From Candidatus Cloacimonadota bacterium (GTDB lineage Bacteria; Cloacimonadota; Cloacimonadia; Cloacimonadales; TCS61): a stretch of DNA of 7,656 nucleotides. A program made the translations under genes and the position numbers. The notes beneath the pieces were generated by a model. It was not told the origin of the DNA. It did no database searches and worked only from the letters and a program-made list of their open reading frames with translations. How positions within the stretch are numbered: position 1 is the first letter of the stretch; each line of letters begins with the position of its first letter. This document shows positions 1-6,484 of this stretch, piece by piece. The stretch lies in assembly GCA_030592835.1 (NCBI GenBank), contig JAUVIJ010000087.1, positions 1 through 7,656 on the forward strand, read 5' to 3'.

Positions 1-49
1 AAAAACATTGAATAATAAATTAAACTGAATTGCGGAAAATTTGACTCGT

Positions 50-66
50 TGTGGAAAAATTCCACA
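50..66. promoter_or_regulatory. Perfect 7-bp palindrome upstream of gdhA, possible operator
   Basis: TGTGGAA (50-56) and TTCCACA (60-66) are perfect inverted copies separated by AAA. No T-run follows on either strand, so it does not look like a terminator. A TTGACT hexamer (41-46) and a poor -10-like CAGTAT (65-70), 18 bases apart, would bracket the palindrome, which is where an operator might sit. A related half-motif, TTGCGGAAAA (30-39), resembles TTGTGGAAAA (49-58) 19 bases downstream. The palindrome is seen directly; a regulator-binding role is inference. It lies about 190 bases from the gdhA start, so it may belong to a gene outside the window. Confidence 0.35.
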
Positions 67-112
67 GTATTTCCCCAATTATTTCATCATCATAATCCTA
101 TTTAATAATTAA

Positions 113-127
113 GTAATTTTAAATTAC
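113..127. repeat. 15-base palindrome in the gdhA leader
   Basis: GTAATTT (113-119) and AAATTAC (121-127) are perfect inverted copies around one central T. With a one-base spacer it cannot form a useful RNA hairpin, so if functional it would be a DNA-binding site. The composition is nearly all A/T, so chance is a real alternative. Confidence 0.25.
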
Positions 128-202
128 GGACATAAAATATTTAATAACAACTAATTACACCACAATAATAAATAAAATCATATTTTTTATTCCTTCTGGT
201 AA

Positions 203-208
203 TATAAT
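203..208 (+). promoter_or_regulatory. Candidate -10 element for gdhA
   Basis: A perfect TATAAT lies 50 bases before the chosen gdhA start, which would give a leader of roughly 40-45 bases. No good TTGACA-like -35 is found 16-18 bases upstream, and there is no extended -10 TG. The stretch TATAATTG also comes within one base of the TAnnTTTG element of Bacteroidota promoters, but no convincing -33 TTTG goes with it. In DNA this AT-rich a TATAAT can arise by chance; position is the main argument for it. Confidence 0.3.
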
Positions 209-258
209 TGCTATTTACAATTGAAAAATAAGCCGGTCGTGGCAAAGAGGTGAGTGAT

Positions 259-1542
259 ATGAGTAAATCTTTCAATGCTTTTAAAATGGCCCAGGAACAA
301 TTTGATGCAGTTGCTGACAAATTGAATATGGATAGCGCTGCTCGAGATTTGTTAAGAAACCCAATGAGAGAATTTCATTTTAGTATCCCGGTAAAAATGG
401 ATGATGGAAGTTCAAAAATTTTCCGTGGTTTTCGTGTTCAGCACAACGACGCTTTAGGACCTTGCAAGGGTGGGATACGTTTTCATCCTCAAGAAACTAT
501 TGATACGGTAAGAGCTTTATCCATGTGGATGACCTGGAAAACATCTGTTGTTGATATACCACTCGGTGGCGGAAAAGGCGGAGTTATCTGTGATCCCCAT
601 GATTTGTCACTAAGAGAACAAGAACAGATCTGCCGGGGCTGGGTCCGCCAGTTAGGCAAAGAAGTGGGACCTTTGAGGGATATTCCTGCTCCGGATGTAA
701 TGACTAACGGGCAACATATGCTCTGGATGTTAGATGAATATGAAACTATAACAGGGCAAAAATTTCCAGGTATGATCACCGGTAAACCTGTGGGTATGGG
801 TGGATCTCTTGGTAGAACCGAAGCTACTGGATACGGTGTTATGTTCACGGTTCGGGAAGCGCTTAAAGAGATGGGAATAAAAACCGAGGATACAACTGCT
901 TCCTTCCAGGGATTTGGTAATGTGGCTCAATATGCTATAAAACTTTACAATCAGTTAGGCGGAAAAGCCGTATGTGTTTCCAGTTGGGATCAGGAAGATC
1001 AGGTTGCATATGCTTTCTACAAAAAAGAAGGAATCAATATTAAGGAATTGTTGAATATAACCGACCGTTTTGGTGGAATCGATAAGGCGAAAGCAAAAGA
1101 TCTCGGTTATGAAATTTTACCGGGAGATAAATGGATAGAAGTAGAATGTGATATTCTGGTTCCGTCTGCTCTGGAGAACCAGATTACCAAGGATAATGTA
1201 AATAAGATCAGCAATAAAGTTAAGCTGATAGCTGAGGGTGCTAATGGACCCACAACTCCGGAAGCGGATAAAATTCTCTTTCAAAAAGGGGTATTCAATA
1301 TTCCTGATTTTCTATGCAATGCCGGTGGTGTTACCTGTAGTTATTTTGAACAGGTGCAGTGTAATATGAACTATTTCTGGAGTAAAGATGAGGTTCTGGG
1401 AAAACTGGATTATAAAATGACAACCGCATATCATAAAGTTTCAACCCTTGCCAGAGAGAAGAAAATCTATATGAGAGATGCTGCTTACATAATATCTGTT
1501 GAAAAAGTAATGCGAGCTTCCATGGCCAGAGGTTGGATTTAG
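259..1542 (+). CDS. gdhA: Glutamate dehydrogenase (hexameric Glu/Leu/Phe/Val dehydrogenase family)
   Basis: This cytoplasmic enzyme interconverts glutamate with 2-oxoglutarate and ammonium using NAD(P), joining amino-acid catabolism or ammonium assimilation to carbon metabolism. The product is 427 residues, normal for the bacterial family. In order (numbering from ATG 259): substrate-binding PCKGGIRFHP with Lys70, MTWKTS with Lys94, GGGKGG with catalytic Lys106, PAPDV with catalytic Asp146, the Rossmann motif GFGNVAQ (218-224), EGANGPTT (326-333) and NAGGVTCSYFE (354-364). All catalytic residues are present. GTG at 250 is also in frame, but AGGTGA (248-253) sits 5 bases before ATG 259 and makes a good ribosome site, whereas nothing similar precedes 250. 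The segment after the second Rossmann strand (SSWDQEDQ, 241-248) departs from the usual SDSxGxI, so I do not call the cofactor. Other amino-acid dehydrogenases share this fold, but the active-site signature favours glutamate. A terminator follows the gene, suggesting it is mainly its own transcript. Confidence 0.95.
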   Translation: MSKSFNAFKMAQEQFDAVADKLNMDSAARDLLRNPMREFHFSIPVKMDDGSSKIFRGFRVQHNDALGPCKGGIRFHPQETIDTVRALSMWMTWKTSVVDIPLGGGKGGVICDPHDLSLREQEQICRGWVRQLGKEVGPLRDIPAPDVMTNGQHMLWMLDEYETITGQKFPGMITGKPVGMGGSLGRTEATGYGVMFTVREALKEMGIKTEDTTASFQGFGNVAQYAIKLYNQLGGKAVCVSSWDQEDQVAYAFYKKEGINIKELLNITDRFGGIDKAKAKDLGYEILPGDKWIEVECDILVPSALENQITKDNVNKISNKVKLIAEGANGPTTPEADKILFQKGVFNIPDFLCNAGGVTCSYFEQVQCNMNYFWSKDEVLGKLDYKMTTAYHKVSTLAREKKIYMRDAAYIISVEKVMRASMARGWI

Positions 1543-1553
1543 AACCATCCTGT

Positions 1554-1584
1554 AGATGGGTAGCTACCACTACCCGTCTTTTTT
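1554..1584 (+). terminator. Rho-independent terminator after gdhA
   Basis: The left arm AGATGGGTAG (1554-1563) pairs over 10 bp (one T-G wobble) with CTACCCGTCT (1570-1579) across a 6-base loop CTACCA, and a run of six T follows (1579-1584). It starts 11 bases after the gdhA stop. The reverse strand has no T-run, so it works only in the + direction. It lies inside the longest open frame of the next gene (which would open at ATG 1533). That argues strongly that the next gene begins downstream, at 1599. Transcription of the three-gene unit then needs read-through here or a promoter inside gdhA; I found no convincing one. Confidence 0.85.
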
Positions 1585-1588
1585 CTAT

Positions 1589-1596
1589 GGAAAGAG
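1589..1596 (+). promoter_or_regulatory. Ribosome binding site deciding the start at 1599
   Basis: GGAAAGAG lies just after the terminator T-run and a few bases before ATG 1599, with GGA 7 bases from the start codon. It is a moderate match to a Shine-Dalgarno site. The alternatives are worse: ATG 1587 is preceded only by the T-run, and ATG 1533 lies in gdhA and would run translation through the terminator stem. Confidence 0.6.
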
Positions 1597-1598
1597 AT

Positions 1599-3326
1599 AT
1601 GAAAAGCGGAACAAAATTCGATAGGAACACAGGATTCTTTTGTGATCATTTTACCTACATCGGAAAAGGTCTGCCCGGAGGAAAAGCTTCCGGGCTTGCT
1701 TTAATGCAGGATATTATCCATAAACACTTTCCTGATGATCAGTATGAAGGAATGATAATAAATATCCCGAAAATGACTGTTTTGTTGAGTAATGTTTTTG
1801 ATGAATTTATGGAAAATAACTCACTCTATGAAATCGCTCTATCTGATGTTTCTGATGAAGAAATTGCTATTAATTTTATTAAAGCTTCATTCGAAGGAAT
1901 TTATGCAGGCGATCTGTACTATATGGTAGAGAAAATGGATCAGCCTTTGGCGATCAGATCTTCCAGTATTCTTGAAGATTCCTTGAATGAACCCTTTGCC
2001 GGTATCTATGAAACGAAAATGGTCGCAAACAATCAGTATGACAAGAACGAACGCTTCAAAGCGTTGGTAAATGCAATTAAATTCGTCTATGCTTCACTTT
2101 TCTTTAAACAATCTAAAAATTATTTCAAATCGATTAAAAAAGATATCCGTCTGGAAAAAATGGGTGTTATTTTACAGGAAGTAGTTGGAAACAGGTATGA
2201 AAATTATTTTCATCCTCTCATCTCCGGTGTTTTAAAATCCTATAACTTTTATCCATCAGATAATATCAAACCGGAATCTGGTTTTGCAGCTCTTGCTTTC
2301 GGTTTAGGAAAAACAATTGTAAATGGTGAAAACTGTTGGAGTTATTGCCCGGAATTTCCAAGAACACCCCAACCTTTCAATGATATAAAAGATATGCTGA
2401 ACAACACTCAGAAAAAATATTGGACTGTTAATATGGGCGAGATTTCTAATTATAATCCCATCGAAGAAACCGAATACCTGAAGAGGAATTCAATTTTCGA
2501 TATTGAGGATAAGAAACCCTTAAATTATATCTGCTCAACATATGATTATATAAATGATAGTTTATCGACAGGTTATATTAAAAAAGGAGCTCCTTTACTG
2601 GATTTCTCTCCGATTCTGAAAGCAGAATCTCTTCCTTTGAATAAAGTTATTAATAAGATTTTGTGTATTTGTGAAGAGGAAACAAAAAGCAAAATTGAGA
2701 TTGAATTCGCCGTTTCTCTAAATCATCAGAATGATAATCTTTCCCGATTCAGTTTGCTGCAGTTGAGACCGATCGCTGTTTCTAATGAGACTGTGGAACT
2801 ACCTGATGATGAAAAACTGGAAAACAACCTCATATTATCATCGAATAATGTTATGGGTAATGGGATAACTGAAGAAATCAACGATATCGTTTATCTTCGT
2901 CCGGATAATTTCGATGTTGCTTCGACTCCACAAATTGCTCGTGAAATTGAGGAATTAAACTCTATATTCGTAAAAAATAACCGAAAGTATATATTAATGG
3001 GTTTTGGACGTTGGGGAACTACCGATCCCTGGTGTGGAATTCCGGTAAAATGGCCACAGATTTCAAATGCCAAAGTAATTGTTGAGACTGTATTACCAAG
3101 TATGAGAGCTGATTTCAGTCAGGGAGCACATTTTTTCCATAATATGACAGCTCATAAGGTCTTCTATTTTTCTGTTGATGAAAAACATTCGAAAAATCTT
3201 GACTGGAAATGGATCCAGGAACAGAGAATTTTCAATGAAACACGCTATGTAAGACATATCCGAGTAGATGAAAAATTAAGGGTATTGGTTGATGGCAGAT
3301 GCAGTAAAGGAGTGATTTTAAAATGA
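1599..3326 (+). CDS. PPDK_N-type ATP-grasp protein without phosphohistidine domain (short paralogue)
   Basis: The 575-residue product carries the PEP/pyruvate-binding, in fact ATP-grasp, domain of PEP synthase and pyruvate phosphate dikinase. Visible in order (from ATG 1599): GLPGGKASGL (24-33, Lys29), IRSSSILEDS (119-128, Arg120, Glu126) running into FAGIYETK (133-140, Glu138), LQEVVGN (192-198), FGLGKTIVNGE (234-244), IEFAV (368-372) and LLQLRP (386-391). These correspond to the GGK, VRSS..ED, ET, Q, GLG, DIE and QxRP nucleotide-site motifs, so ATP binding is probably intact. The swivelling phosphohistidine domain (GGxTSH motif) and PEP-binding barrel are absent, so it should not make PEP by the normal route. 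Instead it ends in a module with GFGRWGTTDPW (468-478) and SQGAHFFHN (507-515), shared with the next gene. No signal peptide or membrane segment is seen; it is likely cytoplasmic. Its stop overlaps the next start by ATGA. The domain call is firm; the reaction is unknown. Translation from ATG 1533 would add 22 residues but is unlikely because of the terminator. Confidence 0.85.
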   Translation: MKSGTKFDRNTGFFCDHFTYIGKGLPGGKASGLALMQDIIHKHFPDDQYEGMIINIPKMTVLLSNVFDEFMENNSLYEIALSDVSDEEIAINFIKASFEGIYAGDLYYMVEKMDQPLAIRSSSILEDSLNEPFAGIYETKMVANNQYDKNERFKALVNAIKFVYASLFFKQSKNYFKSIKKDIRLEKMGVILQEVVGNRYENYFHPLISGVLKSYNFYPSDNIKPESGFAALAFGLGKTIVNGENCWSYCPEFPRTPQPFNDIKDMLNNTQKKYWTVNMGEISNYNPIEETEYLKRNSIFDIEDKKPLNYICSTYDYINDSLSTGYIKKGAPLLDFSPILKAESLPLNKVINKILCICEEETKSKIEIEFAVSLNHQNDNLSRFSLLQLRPIAVSNETVELPDDEKLENNLILSSNNVMGNGITEEINDIVYLRPDNFDVASTPQIAREIEELNSIFVKNNRKYILMGFGRWGTTDPWCGIPVKWPQISNAKVIVETVLPSMRADFSQGAHFFHNMTAHKVFYFSVDEKHSKNLDWKWIQEQRIFNETRYVRHIRVDEKLRVLVDGRCSKGVILK

Positions 3327-6300
3327 ATCAAAAAGAAGATGGCTCTAAACACCTGATCGAAAGCCTTAATGAAAGACAGAAGGAATTGAATTGTATTCAT
3401 ACTGTAGAAAATATTTTAACGGATTATGACTTACCAATCGAAGATATTTTAAACAAAATTCTGAAGATTCTTCCTCAGGGCTGGCAATTCCCTGATAAAT
3501 GTTTTGCAGAAATTGAATATCAGGAAGAAATTTACAGATTATCCTCCCAGCGACCAGGACAACACTTGCAGAAATCCCCTCTTTATAAAAACAATAACAA
3601 TTTTGGAGAGATCAGAATATATTATGCTGATGATACAAAAGAACTCGATCAGGATCCTTTTTTAAAAGAGGAGTATTCTTTGCTTAATACTGTTGCCGGA
3701 ATACTTGCTTCCTATCTTGTCGTCCGCTCCTATAAGGATAATCATACTGCAATAGACACCAGTTCCAGTTTTAGAAGTGATTGGAAAGTAATCGTTAATT
3801 TGCTTCATAAAACCGATATTCATTTGTTCCTGAAGATTGCCAGAAAACTGATGAACTTACTCTATCAAAAAGGAATTGAAGAAGTAAAAACGATCTATGC
3901 TTCCTTTGGAGACTATACAACCGAATCCGAAGCTAATCTTTATTCCGAAACTAATATCCCCATGAAAAAGAAAGATTATAAAGCAAATGTATCGATGAGT
4001 GATCGTATTTTTTCAATAGCAAAAGATCATCTTTCCAATGAAGAATTAATGGAGCATATTCATAGATGGATGCATGAAGAAAAGCTTAGTTTTCTGAGTA
4101 CTCTATTGGAAAATAAAGAAACCTCTCTTTCCGGTATTCAGGATGCGATTCATCGGTATATTAATCTGGAAATTGATAAAAATAAACTGTCTAAATATTC
4201 TTACATGAATATCAAGGTTCTGCTTATCCAGAGGTTATTTACAAATCATTTGGAATTTATAAATATAGCAAAAAATTACATCGATCTGGAAGATTTTTAT
4301 AAAGTACTGAATCATACCATTTATCCGAGTAATTCTCATGGCAGGTTAGGAGGGAAAAGCACTGGTTTATTCTTTGCCTGTAATATCATTAAAAGCGAAA
4401 CCGATGATGAATTTCAAAAAAATATTAAAACTCCGCAAACCTGGTATGTAACCTCTGATGCAATGCAGAATTTTCTCCATTTTAATAATCTGGAGGAAGT
4501 AGTAGAACAGAAATATAAAGATATTGAAAATATCAGGACAGAATACGGTAATATTATCCAGATGTTCAAGAATTCCCACTTTTCCCATGATATTTCTAAG
4601 GGATTATCTCAAATCCTTGATTCTGTAGGGAATTTACCTATTATAGTTCGTAGTTCTTCTTTACTGGAAGATAGTTTTGGGGCTGCATTTTCAGGCAAAT
4701 ATAAGAGCTTGTTTCTGGCAAATCAGGGCAGTAAAATTGAGAGATTGAATGCTTTGGAAGATGCAATTGCAGAGATTTATGCATCTATTGTTGGTCCAGA
4801 TCCCATCGAATATCGAAAAGAAAGGGGTTTTCTGGATTTTCAAGAAGAAATGGCTATCCTTATTCAGGAAGTTGTCGGAACAAAAGTAGGGAAATATTTC
4901 TTCCCGGCATTTGCCGGTGTTGCTTTTTCCAACAATGAATTCCGTTGGTCTTCCCGGATAAAAAGAGATGATGGTCTCGTGAGATTAGTCCCCGGACTGG
5001 GGACAAGAGCCGTTGATCGCTTTAGTAATGATTATCCTGTTCTTGCTTCTCCTGGAAAACCTGGAATCAGGGTTAATGTTTCCACCGAAGAAATTTTAAA
5101 ATACTCTCCTAAAAATCTTGATCTGATAAACTTGGAGACTAATTCCTTCGAATCAGTTCCGATCATTCAGGTCATCAGGGAATGCAAGGAAAATTTTCCC
5201 CTCTATGATCATCTCTTTTCGGTGTACGAGAATAATCAGATAATTGAAAAATCCGGTTTTAATATAGATTTCAAGAATGATGATTTGATTATCACATTTA
5301 ATGGAATTATCAATAAAACTCCTTTTCTAAAGAAGATTAAAACTATACTTAATCTCTTGCAAAGTAAAATGGAAAACCCTGTGGATATCGAATTCGCTGT
5401 GAAGGATAATGATATTTATTTACTGCAATGCAGACCGCAAAGTTTTGCAATTCAGGATGTACCTCAACCTATTCCCCAGGATATTCCTTCTAAAGATATT
5501 ATATTTACAGCCCATAAACACATTTCAAATGGCATGATACCTGAGATTACCCATCTGGTTTACGTTGATCCCGATAAATACTCTGAAATCAGCAGTATTG
5601 ATAATTTGCGAAATGTCGGACGTTGTGTTGGCAAACTTAATAAATTTTTACCTAAGAAGAAGTTCATCCTCCTTGGTCCCGGGCGTTGGGGTAGTAAAGG
5701 AGATATTAAATTAGGTGTCAATGTTACCTATTCTGATATCAACAAAACTGCAGTTCTTATCGAGATTGCCCGGGAGAAGGGAAATTATGTTCCTGATCTT
5801 TCTTTTGGCACACATTTTTTCCAGGATCTGGTAGAAGCACAAATCCGCTATATTCCTCTTTATCCAGATGAAAAAGGAAACATTTTCAACTTAAATTTCT
5901 TTAATTATTCAGAAAATATCCTGACAAAAATGTTACCGGAATACTCGTACTTACAGGAATGTATTAAGGTAATAGATATCCCCTCTGAAACTGACGGGAA
6001 AATATTGAAGATTTTTATGAACGCAGATCTGGAAGAAGCTATCGGATATTTAGGGACACAGGGGAAAGTAAAAGATGTAACTTCCACTCAATATGAATAT
6101 TTTGAAAATGTTGATGAAAATTTCTGGTTTTGGCGCATGCAGATTTGTGAATTTCTGGCTGCAAATATTCCGGCTGATAAATTTAGCGTAAAAAATATGT
6201 ATGTTTTTGGCAGTGTTAAAAATGCAAATGCCGGACCTGCAAGCGATATAGATCTGTTGATTCATTTCCGTGGAGATGATACGCAAAAAAATCAATTGCT

Positions 6301-6484
6301 TGCCTGGCTGGAAGGCTGGAGCATTTGTCTGGATCATTTCAATTATCTGAAGACCGGTTATAAAACAGGAGGTCTTCTGGATGTTCATCTAATAACTGAT
6401 CAGGACATCAAGAATAAAGACAGCTATGCATTAAAAATTGATGCTGTAACAGATGCAGCAAAGAAATTAAATATTCTTCAATGA
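3323..6484 (+). CDS. Sensor-like / PPDK_N / nucleotidyltransferase fusion protein
   Basis: The product is a 1053-residue multidomain protein, probably cytoplasmic. Residues 1-30 (ERQKELNC) and 50-138 (PQGWQFPD ... DPFLKEEYSLLNTVAGIL) resemble the GAF-like input region placed before many histidine kinases; no kinase follows. Residues 150-335 are mostly helical. A PPDK_N core runs from about 339 to 705: RLGGKSTGL (341-349, Lys345), IVRSSSLLEDS (441-451), QEVVGTKVGKYF (515-526), GLGTRAVDR (558-566), DIEFAV (688-693), LLQCRP (700-705). The Glu expected near 461 is Lys. Next comes the module shared with the preceding gene: LGPGRWGSKGD (784-794) and SFGTHFFQDL (827-836). The end is an MNT/pol-beta nucleotidyltransferase: FGSVKNANAGPASDIDLLI (962-980) gives GS, Asp975 and Asp977, and LLDVHLIT (1018-1025) offers Asp1020 as third metal ligand. 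AAAGGAG (3306-3312) lies 10 bases before the start, and both ends overlap neighbouring genes by ATGA. I recall this overall architecture as a widespread uncharacterised family. Domain calls are firm; substrate and biological role are unknown. Confidence 0.88.
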   Translation: MNQKEDGSKHLIESLNERQKELNCIHTVENILTDYDLPIEDILNKILKILPQGWQFPDKCFAEIEYQEEIYRLSSQRPGQHLQKSPLYKNNNNFGEIRIYYADDTKELDQDPFLKEEYSLLNTVAGILASYLVVRSYKDNHTAIDTSSSFRSDWKVIVNLLHKTDIHLFLKIARKLMNLLYQKGIEEVKTIYASFGDYTTESEANLYSETNIPMKKKDYKANVSMSDRIFSIAKDHLSNEELMEHIHRWMHEEKLSFLSTLLENKETSLSGIQDAIHRYINLEIDKNKLSKYSYMNIKVLLIQRLFTNHLEFINIAKNYIDLEDFYKVLNHTIYPSNSHGRLGGKSTGLFFACNIIKSETDDEFQKNIKTPQTWYVTSDAMQNFLHFNNLEEVVEQKYKDIENIRTEYGNIIQMFKNSHFSHDISKGLSQILDSVGNLPIIVRSSSLLEDSFGAAFSGKYKSLFLANQGSKIERLNALEDAIAEIYASIVGPDPIEYRKERGFLDFQEEMAILIQEVVGTKVGKYFFPAFAGVAFSNNEFRWSSRIKRDDGLVRLVPGLGTRAVDRFSNDYPVLASPGKPGIRVNVSTEEILKYSPKNLDLINLETNSFESVPIIQVIRECKENFPLYDHLFSVYENNQIIEKSGFNIDFKNDDLIITFNGIINKTPFLKKIKTILNLLQSKMENPVDIEFAVKDNDIYLLQCRPQSFAIQDVPQPIPQDIPSKDIIFTAHKHISNGMIPEITHLVYVDPDKYSEISSIDNLRNVGRCVGKLNKFLPKKKFILLGPGRWGSKGDIKLGVNVTYSDINKTAVLIEIAREKGNYVPDLSFGTHFFQDLVEAQIRYIPLYPDEKGNIFNLNFFNYSENILTKMLPEYSYLQECIKVIDIPSETDGKILKIFMNADLEEAIGYLGTQGKVKDVTSTQYEYFENVDENFWFWRMQICEFLAANIPADKFSVKNMYVFGSVKNANAGPASDIDLLIHFRGDDTQKNQLLAWLEGWSICLDHFNYLKTGYKTGGLLDVHLITDQDIKNKDSYALKIDAVTDAAKKLNILQ

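Noticed and set aside
489..930. Reverse-strand open frames of 119 and 66 codons inside gdhA
   Set aside because: They lie opposite a well-conserved glutamate dehydrogenase, match no family I know and have no ribosome site; they are shadow frames.
1533..1598. ATG 1533 as the start of the short PPDK_N gene
   Set aside because: The extra 22 residues lie inside gdhA and the terminator hairpin, show no similarity to the paralogue, and lack a ribosome site; ATG 1599 is better supported.
1331..1630. Reverse-strand frame of 99 codons across the gdhA / PPDK_N junction
   Set aside because: It runs through the terminator and both conserved genes, and has no recognisable domain.
6050..6388. Reverse-strand frame of 112 codons opposite the nucleotidyltransferase domain
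   Set aside because: The + strand carries clear nucleotidyltransferase motifs here; the reverse product has no recognisable motif.
1599..6484. Annotating the two PPDK_N proteins as PEP synthase or pyruvate phosphate dikinase
   Set aside because: Only the ATP-binding domain is present; the GGxTSH phosphohistidine domain and PEP-binding barrel are missing from both.
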